From Desulfobacteraceae bacterium (GTDB taxonomy: Bacteria; Desulfobacterota; Desulfobacteria; Desulfobacterales; Desulfobacteraceae), in contig JADGFI010000008.1 in the NCBI GenBank assembly GCA_016743945.1, positions 124,001 through 188,000 of the forward strand: a DNA stretch of 64,000 nt, read 5' to 3'. How positions within the stretch are numbered: the first letter of the stretch is position 1; every line of letters begins with the position of its first letter. Both the position numbers and the translations under genes were made by a program. Of this stretch, positions 46,036-54,631 are shown in pieces. The notes beneath the pieces were generated by a model. It was not told the origin of the DNA and searched no databases. It saw nothing but the letters and a program-made list of their open reading frames with translations.

Positions 46036-46917
46036 TTATAATTCATAGGGAGTCAGAATCTCATACCCCTCTTGGGTTATCAGGATGGTCTGTTCAAACT
46101 GGGCGGATAGGGAACCGTCATTGGTTACAGCCGTCCACCGGTCTTTCAGGACATGGAGCTCTTTTTTACCCAGGTTGATCATGGGTTCAATGGTGATGAC
46201 CATTCCCGGCACCAGGCAAAGCCCTTTTCCCGGGGTTCCAAAATGAAGCACCTGGGGTTGTTCGTGGAAATCGATTCCCACTCCGTGGCCCACAAATTCG
46301 CGCACCACTGAACATCCACATCCTTCTGCATAGCTCTGGATGGCATGGCCGACATCTCCCAGGGTAGCACCCGGGGTCAGTGCTTCAATACCCCGCTTTA
46401 GGGACTCGGCTGCCACAGCGACGATCTTACGGGCATCCGGCCCCGGGGTTCCTACAAAAAAGGTTTTGCTGGCATCGGCATAATATCCATCGAGAATAGG
46501 GGTAATATCCACGTTGACAATATCTCCGTCTTCAAGGATCCGCTCCCCGGGGATACCGTGGCAAATAACATCGTTGATGGAGACACAGACACTTTTGGGA
46601 AATCCTCTATAGTTTAGCGGGGCGCAAATTCCACCGGCTTTAATGGTCTCTTCATGGACAAAGGTATTGATGTCATCTGTTTTTAATCCCGGTTTTATCA
46701 TCCGTTCAACCCGGTTCATAATGGACATCAACAGATCTCCGGCCCGTTTAATACCGTCGATCTGTTCCGGGGTTTTTAAAATAATGTCATACCGATTTTT
46801 ATATTCATCCCGAATGGAAACTTCCTGTTTTTCATTCCGACAGCAATTTTTATATTTTTTACCACTGCCGCAGGGACAACTATCGTTTCTGCCGATTTTT
46901 ACCGACTTATTTTTCAT
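46036..46917 (-). CDS. map: Methionine aminopeptidase, type I, with N-terminal SEC-C zinc motif
   Basis: Removes the initiator methionine from nascent proteins. The 293-residue protein starts with a SEC-C zinc-binding motif (residues 12-26, with Cys14, Cys16, Cys25 and Cys26), which in other bacteria mediates ribosome or partner contact. The catalytic domain has the five metal ligands: two Asp in NVDITPILDGYYADASK, His in EFVGHGVGIDFHEQP, Glu in TIEPMI and Glu in AQFEQTILIT. ATG 46917 with GGGAG upstream is preferred over 47040, whose extra residues belong to the miaB end in another frame. It overlaps miaB by 11 bases and is probably co-transcribed. Confidence 0.95.
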   Translation of the reverse strand: MKNKSVKIGRNDSCPCGSGKKYKNCCRNEKQEVSIRDEYKNRYDIILKTPEQIDGIKRAGDLLMSIMNRVERMIKPGLKTDDINTFVHEETIKAGGICAPLNYRGFPKSVCVSINDVICHGIPGERILEDGDIVNVDITPILDGYYADASKTFFVGTPGPDARKIVAVAAESLKRGIEALTPGATLGDVGHAIQSYAEGCGCSVVREFVGHGVGIDFHEQPQVLHFGTPGKGLCLVPGMVITIEPMINLGKKELHVLKDRWTAVTNDGSLSAQFEQTILITQEGYEILTPYEL

Positions 46918-48295
46918 TTTTTTCAACTCCCAAAGGGTAGCCCCATAATGAATGGGGGTACGCATTTTCAATCCGGATGGTAATAAGATCGCCAATGGCA
47001 CTATTTTCTGAAGGAAAATGTATAATCTTATTGGATGCACTTCTTCCGGTCATTTGTTTCATTTTATCAGAGGCTTTTATGAATCCGTCATGCTGTTTTA
47101 GGCTTTTTCCCTCAACCAGCACCTCAATACTATTTCCAACAAGGGCCTTATTTTTCTTGTCTGTATAGACATCCTGTAATTCCAATAATAGGTTTAACCG
47201 CCGCTTTTTTTCCGTTTCTTCCACCTGGTCCAAAAATTTTGCTGCCGGGGCTGAGGATCTGTCAGAATAGGCAAAGGCAAAGATGGAATCAAACTCAACG
47301 GTTTTGAGCAATTCCATGGTATCATTGAAATCTTCAAGGGTTTCGCTTGGAAATCCCACAATAATGTCCGTTGACAGGGAAATACCAGGGCAGGCCTTTT
47401 TCAAGGCATTTATTCGTTGGAGATAGGTTTCCCTTGTATAGCCCCGGTTCATTTTTTTTAAAATTTTATTGGAACCCGATTGTACCGGCAGATGAAGGTG
47501 ATTGCACACCTTGTCAATATCCCGGATGGCATGGATCAATTCCAGGGACAAGTCCTTGGGATGGGAGGTGGCAAAACGAATCCGGGCAATCCCTTCCACC
47601 GCACTGACTTTTTCCAATAATTGGGGAAAGGAGATCCCCTCTTCCTTGACCCCATAGCTGTTGACGTTTTGGCCCAGCAGGGTGATTTCCCGGATACCAC
47701 TGTTGGCAAGGAGTGTAATTTCATCCACAATGCCAGCGTGACTGCGACTTCTTTCCCTTCCCCTGACATAGGGCACCACACAATAGGTGCAATAATTGTC
47801 ACAGCCCTGCATAATGGTAATAAATCTTGAAATTTTGTTTTCATCAAAGTCGGATCCAGAGGATACCGGGATATCCGGCATGGCTTCAAAGATCACATCG
47901 GATTCTTCAATATCCACAATCTGTCTTTTGCCGGATTTAAAGGCATCTAAATGACGTCCAAACCTGGAAATTGCCTGGGTCCCCAGAACGATATCCAGGT
48001 GGGGAACTCTGGCAAAAGCTTTTTCCCCCTCCTGCTGGGCCACGCAACCTGCCATCACGGTTATCAAATGGGGTCTCTTTTTCTTTTCCTTGGCAAATTT
48101 CCCCAAAAAACTAAAGGCTTTTTCCTCGGCCTTATGACGAATGGAACAGGTATTACATACCACGATATCGGCCTTGTCCATCTCACGGGTCATCTCAAAT
48201 CCATGGGATTTTAAAATATCGGCGAGCTTTTCAGAATCATAAACATTCATCTGACAGCCAATGGTATTAATATAGGCATACCTTTTATAATTCAT
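46907..48295 (-). CDS. miaB: tRNA-2-methylthio-N6-dimethylallyladenosine synthase
   Basis: Radical SAM methylthiotransferase that modifies A37 of tRNAs reading UNN codons. The 462-residue protein has the N-terminal UPF0004 domain with three cluster cysteines (GCQMNVYDSEKL, VCNTCSIR, AGCVAQQEG), the radical SAM cluster in QGCDNYCTYCVVPYVRG and a C-terminal TRAM domain (KALVGNSIEVLVEG to the end). It overlaps the upstream DUF4911-like gene by 11 bases and map by 11 bases, so the three form an operon on the minus strand. Confidence 0.96.
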   Translation of the reverse strand: MNYKRYAYINTIGCQMNVYDSEKLADILKSHGFEMTREMDKADIVVCNTCSIRHKAEEKAFSFLGKFAKEKKKRPHLITVMAGCVAQQEGEKAFARVPHLDIVLGTQAISRFGRHLDAFKSGKRQIVDIEESDVIFEAMPDIPVSSGSDFDENKISRFITIMQGCDNYCTYCVVPYVRGRERSRSHAGIVDEITLLANSGIREITLLGQNVNSYGVKEEGISFPQLLEKVSAVEGIARIRFATSHPKDLSLELIHAIRDIDKVCNHLHLPVQSGSNKILKKMNRGYTRETYLQRINALKKACPGISLSTDIIVGFPSETLEDFNDTMELLKTVEFDSIFAFAYSDRSSAPAAKFLDQVEETEKKRRLNLLLELQDVYTDKKNKALVGNSIEVLVEGKSLKQHDGFIKASDKMKQMTGRSASNKIIHFPSENSAIGDLITIRIENAYPHSLWGYPLGVEKNEK

Positions 48296-48494
48296 TAAAT
48301 AAAAAATCCTTTTTTAGATCTTCAATGATCCTGAATGCTGATTCGGTTCTTTCTGGGGCAATGGCAAGTCTGATATGGCCGGTTTTTGGATCCAGCGTGG
48401 TGGCTACGGCAATGCCTTCATGGGCTTCGAAAATAAACTTGATAAAACCGATTCGGGATTTATCAACCCGATATTCCTTGAGTATGGTCTTCAT
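48285..48494 (-). CDS. Small DUF4911-like protein
   Basis: A 69-residue soluble protein (MKTILKEYRVDKSRIGFIKF and so on), with an alternating beta/alpha pattern and the middle EAHEGIAVATTLDPKTGHIRLAIAP. From memory it matches the DUF4911 family, which often sits directly before miaB in this phylum; I could not check this. The end overlaps the miaB start by 11 bases. No signal peptide and no catalytic motif is visible, so the function is unknown; a role tied to MiaB or to RNA binding is only a guess. Confidence 0.7.
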   Translation of the reverse strand: MKTILKEYRVDKSRIGFIKFIFEAHEGIAVATTLDPKTGHIRLAIAPERTESAFRIIEDLKKDFLFNEL

Positions 48495-48605
48495 CTACAA
48501 TCCAATATAATTCTTAAAACAGTCTTTATATCATCGTTGACCTATATTCCTCAAATGAATTCTTTATTCACCCCCTGTTTTTTTTAAAACACCCCTCAGG
48601 TTTAT

Positions 48606-48761
48606 ATGAAACTCCGACCGGGGTATTGCAATTATACGTGTTTCATTTTTAGTTGTGGTGAGAACAAATACCCGGGCTCCGGCCATGCCGGTTATTGAAA
48701 GGGGGGGGGATTTAACACATGGTTTCATACCATTTGACTTTGCCGGGTATAGCCGATATAC
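48606..48761 (+). other. recJ leader with pseudoknot-like complementarity and a close promoter
   Basis: In the 282-base gap before recJ, ATGAAAC (48606-48612) pairs with GTTTCAT (48640-48646), while the loop GGGTATT (48621-48627) pairs with AATACCC (48667-48673), an H-type pseudoknot arrangement. A hairpin CCGGC/GCCGG (48679-48691) and a run of nine G (48701-48709) follow. A second GTTTCAT at 48722-48728 could compete for ATGAAAC. Then TTGACT (48734-48739), 17 bases and TATACA (48757-48762) resemble a promoter whose start would be only about eight bases from the recJ ATG. The hairpin GTATA/TATAC (48747-48761) overlaps it. Confidence 0.4.
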
Positions 48762-48776
48762 AATCTAACTCATTGA

Positions 48777-50486
48777 ATGGAAACCAAACTCACATATGCC
48801 CAGCCTGACCCCGATGGGGTTGAAAAACTTTCACGAGAGATTGACTGTCATCTTGTAATTGCCTCTCTACTTTATGGCCGGGGGATTCAAACCCCGGGGG
48901 CGGCACACTTTTTTTTAAACCCCACCTTTGAACAATTAAAAGATCCCTTTAGTCTGATGGATATGGACAAGGCGGTTGAAAGAATCCATACCGCTGTTTT
49001 CAACAAAGAAAAGATTCTTATCTTTGGGGATTTTGATGCAGACGGGGTGACGGCCACCTCTCTTTTATATGATTTTTTTACCCATTTGGATGCCGATGTG
49101 ACCTGGTATATTCCCCATAGGATAAAAGAAGGATATAGCCTTCATCCCCCTCACATTGACATGGCCGTTCAATTGTCAGTGGATTTAATTATTACGGTGG
49201 ATTGCGGGGTTGGTTCAATTGAAGCCGTCAAAACTGCAAGGGATGAAGATATTGATGTCATCATCACCGATCATCATGAACCTGGCAATTTTCTTCCCCA
49301 GGCACTTGCAGTGATCAATCCAAAAAGGGGTGATTGTTCTTCGGGCCTCGATTATCTTGCGGGTGTGGGCGTTGCCTTTTACCTGGTCATGGCCCTTAGA
49401 AAATATTTCAGAGACAAGGATGTTTGGAAAGAAATTGAAGAACCCAATCTTTTAAGATATCTGGATTTGTTTGCCATCGGTACCATCGGGGATATGGTTC
49501 CCTTGATTGACGACAACCGGGTTTTGTGCATGGCGGGTTTAAAACAAATGCAGTTGGGAAAAAGGCCGGGAATCCTCTCCCTTTCCCGGGTCTGTCGAAT
49601 TGACCCTAAACATATGGATTCAGATGATATTTCCTATAAGCTGGTGCCCAGAATAAATGCTGCCGGCAGGATATCCCATGCCCGAATTTGTGTCAGCCAT
49701 TTGACGGCTGTAAATCAATATGAGGCACAAACAACGGCCACTCTTCTGGATGAACTCAACCTAAAGCGACAGCAGATTGAACGAGAAATTGTATTGAATA
49801 TTGAGCACCGTATCGCAAGGGACCCTTCCCTTCTGGACAATCATTTGCTTTTGTTATGTGATTCGAGATGGAATCCATCGGTCCTGGGCATTGCTGCATC
49901 CAGGCTCTCCCGAAAATATGTCTGCCCGGTGGTTCTGCTGTCCCATTCAGAAGAAATGGCCATGGGATCCTGCAGAAGCATCAACACCATCAATATCCAT
50001 AAAGCCCTTGTGGAAAATGGTCATCTGCTTGAAAGATTCGGAGGTCATACCATGGCAGCCGGCCTGACCCTTAAACGAGAGAATCTTGAAAAGCTTAAAT
50101 CGGGCATCACGCGGTATTTACAAAACCAATACAATGAGGATGATTTTTTAAAAACCCTTACCATTGATGCACAACTTGACATTGAAGATATCACTTTTGA
50201 CCTGGCACAGGCCATCAATGGACTGCGGCCTTTTGGAATGGCAAACCCGGAACCTGTATTTCTTTGCAAACGCCTTCGGGTAATTTCTTCTGTCATCATT
50301 GGCAACCTTCATCGGAAAATGACACTGCAAAGTGCCGATACGCCTTCCGGCCATTGCGTTGAGGCCTTTCATTTTAATATTGGGGACACAAAAAATTTGC
50401 CGGAATATTATGCGCAAATTGTCTTTAAGCTGAAAATCAACAAATTCAAACCTGGTACTGCTCAAATAATTATCGAAGAGGTTTAG
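48777..50486 (+). CDS. recJ: Single-stranded-DNA-specific exonuclease RecJ
   Basis: 5'-3' exonuclease used in RecFOR repair and mismatch repair. The 569-residue protein has the DHH domain: FGDFDADGVTATSL (motif I), TVDCGVGSIEA, ITDHHEPG (the DHH motif), then KLVPRINAAGRISHAR, and the DHHA1 part GSCRSINTINIHKAL, RFGGHTMAAGLTLKRENL. The C-terminal OB-fold (about residues 460-569) is present. No ribosome binding site is visible before ATG 48777, and the nearest promoter would leave a very short leader, so translation may be leaderless. Single gene. Confidence 0.94.
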   Translation: METKLTYAQPDPDGVEKLSREIDCHLVIASLLYGRGIQTPGAAHFFLNPTFEQLKDPFSLMDMDKAVERIHTAVFNKEKILIFGDFDADGVTATSLLYDFFTHLDADVTWYIPHRIKEGYSLHPPHIDMAVQLSVDLIITVDCGVGSIEAVKTARDEDIDVIITDHHEPGNFLPQALAVINPKRGDCSSGLDYLAGVGVAFYLVMALRKYFRDKDVWKEIEEPNLLRYLDLFAIGTIGDMVPLIDDNRVLCMAGLKQMQLGKRPGILSLSRVCRIDPKHMDSDDISYKLVPRINAAGRISHARICVSHLTAVNQYEAQTTATLLDELNLKRQQIEREIVLNIEHRIARDPSLLDNHLLLLCDSRWNPSVLGIAASRLSRKYVCPVVLLSHSEEMAMGSCRSINTINIHKALVENGHLLERFGGHTMAAGLTLKRENLEKLKSGITRYLQNQYNEDDFLKTLTIDAQLDIEDITFDLAQAINGLRPFGMANPEPVFLCKRLRVISSVIIGNLHRKMTLQSADTPSGHCVEAFHFNIGDTKNLPEYYAQIVFKLKINKFKPGTAQIIIEEV

Positions 50487-50489
50487 ATT

Positions 50490-50524
50490 TTGACTTGAAA
50501 AAATGTCGGGTTTTATACTATAAT
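50490..50524 (+). promoter_or_regulatory. Probable promoter after recJ
   Basis: Two overlapping good matches: TTGACT (50490) with TATACT (50514, spacer 18), and TTGAAA (50495) with a perfect TATAAT (50519-50524, spacer 18). They lie about 50 bases upstream of the ATG at 50572. Confidence 0.55.
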
Positions 50525-50571
50525 AGTTAATTAACATTTAATGTTTTTTTGTTTACCTTAAGGATAAATCC

Positions 50572-50997
50572 ATGGCCAAAATTTTTTATAACGGAAACAG
50601 AGAAGCCAAGCTTCTTTCGAAAATCGAATCCTCAAAAGAACGGGAAAGAATCAAAACAATCAATGCCATCCGGGACAACATTGAAACCTTCAGTTCTAAA
50701 GTTTCCATGAAACTCATTGAAACAGGACTCATTGAAACCGTCAGCAAATCCAGTATCGAAAATCAGATTGTCCGGTGTTTAGATACCCTGTGCAAGTCCG
50801 AAGATTTTGATATTGATTATATGGTGGCTCCTTTTAGAACCCTTATTTCCAATCCCAATATTGCCAGCCTTTACTTAACCGCCTTTGTGGTGGAGAAACT
50901 GCTTGATCACAAGGATGTCGTTGATGTGTACGGCAGTGATGAAGATATTTACTTTTGTATCCAAAAGGAACTGATAGCCCTCATGGCAGGCGCATAA
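50572..50997 (+). CDS. Hypothetical helical protein
   Basis: Not recognised. The 141-residue product is charged and mostly helical by composition, without signal peptide or membrane span. The first third is rich in Lys, Arg and Glu (KIESSKERERIKTINAIRD), the rest has regular hydrophobic spacing (PFRTLISNPNIASLYLTAFVVEKLLDHKDVVDVYG) like repeated helical pairs. It has its own strong promoter and an AAGGA ribosome site. It lies between recJ and the convergent nik operon, with no functional hint from neighbours. Confidence 0.8.
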   Translation: MAKIFYNGNREAKLLSKIESSKERERIKTINAIRDNIETFSSKVSMKLIETGLIETVSKSSIENQIVRCLDTLCKSEDFDIDYMVAPFRTLISNPNIASLYLTAFVVEKLLDHKDVVDVYGSDEDIYFCIQKELIALMAGA

Positions 50998-51065
50998 CTT
51001 TTTTTTTAAAAACAAGAAGCTTACCGTTCTAAAACATCCCCTAATCCATCCTAAACTTGTCGGGT

Positions 51066-51836
51066 CTATTTATGAACATGGGGATGTTTTCCATGCTTGT
51101 GAATATGCTCATGGCGGTGGATATGGATCTCATCATCTGTTAAAATTTTGCCGTTGTCCATTGAATAAACCTTGTCAGCCACGGCATTAAGAAAGTCAAA
51201 TTCATGGGAAATCACAAAATAGGTAATTTCCAAATGATTTAAAATATGGATTAATTTTTTTTTAACCGCCACATCCAATCCAGCTGTGGGTTCATCCAGC
51301 AGCAAAATTGCAGGAGACATGGCCAGAACGGCAGCCAGGGCCACCAGTCTTTTTTGCCCCCCGCTCAACCGATGGGTCACGCTTTGTTCAAACTCCTCAA
51401 TACCAAGATTTTTAAGCATTTTTCTGGAGGTATCAATGGCCTGTTGCCGTGAATATCCCAGGTTCAGTGGTCCAAAGGCCACATCATCCAAAACCGTGGG
51501 ACAAAATAACTGGTCATCAGAATCTTGGAATAAAAGCCCCACCCTGGAACGGATCCGGGTAAAATCTTTTTCGGTTTCCATGGGAGTGCCCAACACCTCG
51601 ATACCCCCTGTTTCCGGTTTACAAAGCCCCATAATGGTATGCAGCAATGTAGTTTTTCCACTGCCGTTGGGTGCCATCATCCCGATCCTGTCTCCTGATT
51701 TTATATCGAGGTTGAGGCAATCCAATACCTTATTTTCAGACCCGGGATAGGCAAATGTTATATTGGTAAGCTTGATAATGCTGGGAGTATCTGCTGGGTG
51801 TTTGCTGCCAAGTTGAGTCTTCGTGGGCGTCGTCAT
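51066..51836 (-). CDS. nikO: Nickel ECF-type transporter ATPase (NikO)
   Basis: Cytoplasmic ATPase of a CbiO/NikO-type importer, 256 residues. It has Walker A APNGSGKTT (about residues 53-61), the Q-loop LLFQDSDDQLF, signature LSGGQKRLVALAAVLA, Walker B ILLLDEPTAGLD and switch His VISHEFDFL. The last ~20 residues are His-rich (nine His among them, with IHIHRHEHIHKHGK), a metal-binding tail. ATG 51836 lies just after the nikQ stop and is preferred over 51896. Last gene of nikK-M-L-Q-O. Confidence 0.92.
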   Translation of the reverse strand: MTTPTKTQLGSKHPADTPSIIKLTNITFAYPGSENKVLDCLNLDIKSGDRIGMMAPNGSGKTTLLHTIMGLCKPETGGIEVLGTPMETEKDFTRIRSRVGLLFQDSDDQLFCPTVLDDVAFGPLNLGYSRQQAIDTSRKMLKNLGIEEFEQSVTHRLSGGQKRLVALAAVLAMSPAILLLDEPTAGLDVAVKKKLIHILNHLEITYFVISHEFDFLNAVADKVYSMDNGKILTDDEIHIHRHEHIHKHGKHPHVHK

Positions 51837-51838
51837 TA

Positions 51839-52603
51839 TTAAATCCAAGTTAGTTCCATTAGGACAAGCCCTGCGGTCAGCAAAAGCATTGCCCATAAAA
51901 ACAAATAGTTTAATCCATTGGCCGGGTAGAAGTCAAGGGTATGAAACTTTTCTTGAAATCCGCGGCAGCGCATGGCCTGGTAGACCCGTTTTGCCCGAAA
52001 AGAGGCCCTGACAAAGAGCATACCCGCAAGAAAGGCATAGGTTCTATATGAATGCAAATTGGTTCCCGGTTTAAAGCCTCTAAATTTTGCCGCCCTCAAC
52101 AACCGTGAATATTCGCCTTGAATCACGGCAATGTACCGATAGGTCATGAGCAATAAAAACACCAGTTTGTCCGGCACCTTGAGCTGATGAAGACCGGAAC
52201 CAAGAGAGGCCATGGGCATGGTGGCAACCAAGGCGGAAAACATCAATAGGATGGCAACGGACTTGAGGGAAATTTTTGCGCTGAGCAAAATTCCCTGGGA
52301 GGAGACCCGAAGCCATCCATACTCAAACACAATGTTTCCTTCAAATGTCAGGGGAAGAAAAATCCAGATCATCAATAGAAACCAGCAAAGGGGGGACAGT
52401 CTTTTTGTCAGGGCTTTTATCGGCAGCCGGGCCAGACCGGTCAACCCCAGTGCAATGATAAGATAGCCAAGGGCGAGGATTAGATTATCACACAATGCCG
52501 CAGCAATGGAAAGAAAACAGGCGGTCAGAATCCGAATTTTAGGATCCAGTCTGTGGATGGGGGAGTTGCCGCCTGACAGGGTATTTTCAAGCATTGGGCC
52601 CAT
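51839..52603 (-). CDS. nikQ: Nickel ECF-type transporter membrane component (NikQ/CbiQ)
   Basis: Integral membrane T-component of 254 residues with about six spans. It has the family opening SPIHRLDPKIRIL and the ATPase-contacting A-R-G type motifs near the C-terminal half (LLRAAKFRGFKPG and RVYQAMRCRGFQEKF). It couples NikM to NikO. The start overlaps nikL by 17 bases; ATG 52594 is an alternative. Cobalt is not excluded by this subunit, but the accompanying nikL and nikK make nickel more likely. Confidence 0.92.
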   Translation of the reverse strand: MGPMLENTLSGGNSPIHRLDPKIRILTACFLSIAAALCDNLILALGYLIIALGLTGLARLPIKALTKRLSPLCWFLLMIWIFLPLTFEGNIVFEYGWLRVSSQGILLSAKISLKSVAILLMFSALVATMPMASLGSGLHQLKVPDKLVFLLLMTYRYIAVIQGEYSRLLRAAKFRGFKPGTNLHSYRTYAFLAGMLFVRASFRAKRVYQAMRCRGFQEKFHTLDFYPANGLNYLFLWAMLLLTAGLVLMELTWI

Positions 52604-53072
52604 CTTTCTTTTTTTGTTTAATCCAGGCGACTACAAATGCCACGCCAAAAATCAGGGCAATTCCCGAGGCTATCCTGCTCATGGAAGGTTTTTTTTCAAG
52701 GGATTGCTTTTCTGCCATTTTTTTTTCGACGGCTTCAGGGGTGGGTTCCGCAACCAACTCATCCTTTGGGATGGTCCAATGCCCCAAGTGGCCGGGGCCG
52801 GCATTCATCTCAATCACCAGATCCGAATCCAGGATTTGAGGAAGCGCAAAGGAATACATGCCCTGGGCGTCGGTGATTCCCTTGTGAACCAGAATTTTGT
52901 TTGGGCCTGTTACCTTGATCTCGCAATTTTTGGCCGGACGATCAGATCCGAAACTGCCCTCCACATGGATACGCCCCTGCTCCACCCAGGCAAATACAAT
53001 GACTTTATGGGCCAGGGCAGATGTACTCGAGATCATAAGAACCAGGACAATAAAGGCTAAAATTTTTTTCAT
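52587..53072 (-). CDS. nikL: Nickel transporter accessory subunit (NikL-like)
   Basis: A 161-residue protein with a signal peptide (core about residues 4-18), a ~90-residue periplasmic domain (ARGS-type beta strands: IHVEGSFGSDRPAKN, ITDAQGMYSFALP) and one C-terminal membrane span (SRIASGIALIFGVAFVVAWI) followed by lysines. Cleavage after ALA would leave AHK or HK at the N-terminus, a possible metal ligand. NikL replaces NikN in NikKMLQO systems. The start adjoins the nikM stop directly; no separate strong ribosome site was noted. Assigned from domain layout and neighbours. Confidence 0.8.
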   Translation of the reverse strand: MKKILAFIVLVLMISSTSALAHKVIVFAWVEQGRIHVEGSFGSDRPAKNCEIKVTGPNKILVHKGITDAQGMYSFALPQILDSDLVIEMNAGPGHLGHWTIPKDELVAEPTPEAVEKKMAEKQSLEKKPSMSRIASGIALIFGVAFVVAWIKQKKKDGPNA

Positions 53073-53687
53073 TTATTTTCCCACTTTATGTTTAGTCGGT
53101 AATATCTCCGGATACACTTTCAACAAAAAGGAGACACAAAATCCGGTTATAATCCCCTCAATTACCATCACCGGCACGTGGGCGGAAATAATGGCAACAC
53201 AGGTTTTTAAAAAATTTTCATCGGTAAACCACAGGGCCATCCCCAGGAGCAAACAAGAAAATACAATTGAAAAAAATCCGGCAAAAAAACCGGCAATAAA
53301 GGTCAGTTTTTCAGATTTACCCACCATGGGCAAAAAAAGATAATGCACAAGAACAGCCGGCAGGGCCATAATCACGGCATTAACACCCAGGGCGGTCAAT
53401 CCGCCATATTGGAAAAATAAAGACTGCAGCACAAGGGCTGTCAGGATTGCGGGAAAGGCTGCCAATCCCAAAAGAAGCCCCACCACACCGTTTAAAATCA
53501 AATGTACGCTCACAGGACCGATATTGACATGGATCAATGAGGCCACAAAAAAAGCAGATGCCAGAATTGCCACGTGAACCATCTGATCATAATCAATTTT
53601 TTTCAACCCAATGGTTGTACCGACAATGGTAATAACAGCGCCTGCTGCCAATACCTGTCCGGATAAAACACCTTCAGAGATATGCAT
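53073..53687 (-). CDS. nikM: Nickel ECF-type transporter substrate-binding membrane component (NikM/CbiM)
   Basis: A 204-residue integral membrane protein that captures the metal. It begins MHISEGVLSG; in this family the N-terminal Met-His makes part of the square-planar nickel site, so the start must be 53687 and not the longer ORF start at 53714. The conserved HVNIGPVSVHLILNG carries the other histidines, and GVNAVIMALPAVLVHYL is in the middle. AGGA lies upstream at long spacing. Placed after nikK and directly before nikL. Confidence 0.94.
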   Translation of the reverse strand: MHISEGVLSGQVLAAGAVITIVGTTIGLKKIDYDQMVHVAILASAFFVASLIHVNIGPVSVHLILNGVVGLLLGLAAFPAILTALVLQSLFFQYGGLTALGVNAVIMALPAVLVHYLFLPMVGKSEKLTFIAGFFAGFFSIVFSCLLLGMALWFTDENFLKTCVAIISAHVPVMVIEGIITGFCVSFLLKVYPEILPTKHKVGK

Positions 53688-53691
53688 AATT

Positions 53692-54474
53692 TTATTTTTC
53701 CTGCCACGTTTCAAACTTTACCCAAAGAACCGCCCCAAGCTCTATATCCTTTTTTTCACCATTGTGCATCATTTTTTTATCCGAGGTGTTCAAGGCGGCA
53801 AAGCCCCACCAGCCGGAAACAGGAGCACAATAGGAGAAAACACCGTTTTGGTCAGCTTTTACGGTCTGGGTGACCATATATTCCGTCGGCGCAACGGCTG
53901 TTTTATGCTCATTATAAAATTCTATTTCAACCTCGGCATATGGAACCGGTTTTCCATCCAGCTTAACGATCCCCTGGAAAAGATTTCCGGCATACAAGCC
54001 AAAGGGCTTTGACAAAGGGATGATCTCTGTCTTTAACCCTAATTCTGCATCCCAGTCGGCGTCATCGCCAAATGCTGCCACAATGGTTTTTGTGGTGTGA
54101 ATAATATAGCAGTCTTCAGCAGGTTCCCAATAGGCTTCAGGCTCCATGACAAAGGCATAGGCCCCGGGTCTTTTAACCGGATAATCCAGTTTCCAGCCGG
54201 GTTTGTCCATAACTATTACGGGCGAAAGATTTCCGGTAAGGTCCTGTTTTTTTCCATCCTTGATCACATAAAAAGCCCTTGGTGCAACCAATTCCATGCC
54301 GATTCCTTCAAAGGGGTGGGAAAAGGACAGGGCCAATTGTATTTCCCGCTTATCCGCCTGCATGATCATATTGTCCGAAGGAATTACCATACCGTAATGG
54401 GAAAAACAATTGTTTGTAAGAAGAAATACCAGGGTAACCGTCAATAGGGCCGTGTTCATCCATTTAAATTTCAT
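53692..54474 (-). CDS. nikK: DUF4198 periplasmic nickel-uptake protein (NikK-like)
   Basis: A 260-residue secreted protein. The signal peptide has a core about residues 8-22 and a cleavage site near NCFSH, which would leave His-Tyr-Gly-Met-Val-Ile-Pro at the mature end, a form typical for the family. The rest is beta-rich (KPGAYAFVMEPEAYWEPAEDCYIIHTTK, GIVKLDGKPVPYAEVEIEFYN), as in DUF4198 proteins. ATG 54474 with AAAGGAG five bases upstream is preferred over 54495. First gene of the nik operon; an attenuator-like hairpin lies before it. Likely a periplasmic metal chaperone for NikM. Confidence 0.85.
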   Translation of the reverse strand: MKFKWMNTALLTVTLVFLLTNNCFSHYGMVIPSDNMIMQADKREIQLALSFSHPFEGIGMELVAPRAFYVIKDGKKQDLTGNLSPVIVMDKPGWKLDYPVKRPGAYAFVMEPEAYWEPAEDCYIIHTTKTIVAAFGDDADWDAELGLKTEIIPLSKPFGLYAGNLFQGIVKLDGKPVPYAEVEIEFYNEHKTAVAPTEYMVTQTVKADQNGVFSYCAPVSGWWGFAALNTSDKKMMHNGEKKDIELGAVLWVKFETWQEK

Positions 54475-54495
54475 TTGTTCTCCTTTAAAAAGCAA

Positions 54496-54545
54496 AAAAC
54501 CACAAAGGGTAAGACAAAATTGTCCATGTTAGCCTTCGTGGTTTT
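54496..54545 (-). terminator. Attenuator-like hairpin in the nik operon leader
   Basis: On the minus strand AAAACCACGAAGG (54545-54533) pairs with CCTTTGTGGTTTT (54508-54496), 13 bp with one G-U pair, and is followed by TTTTTTGCTTTTT-like sequence just before the AAAGGAG of nikK. The loop contains a smaller stem GACAA/TTGTC. It has the form of a rho-independent terminator inside the leader. Confidence 0.6.
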
Positions 54546-54631
54546 ATTGATAGTTATCTGCTCCTCACCGTTGGTTGTACCGAGAAGCGCCTTTTTGTTT
54601 TGAATTTAATTTTTGGGTCTTTTGTCCAGCT

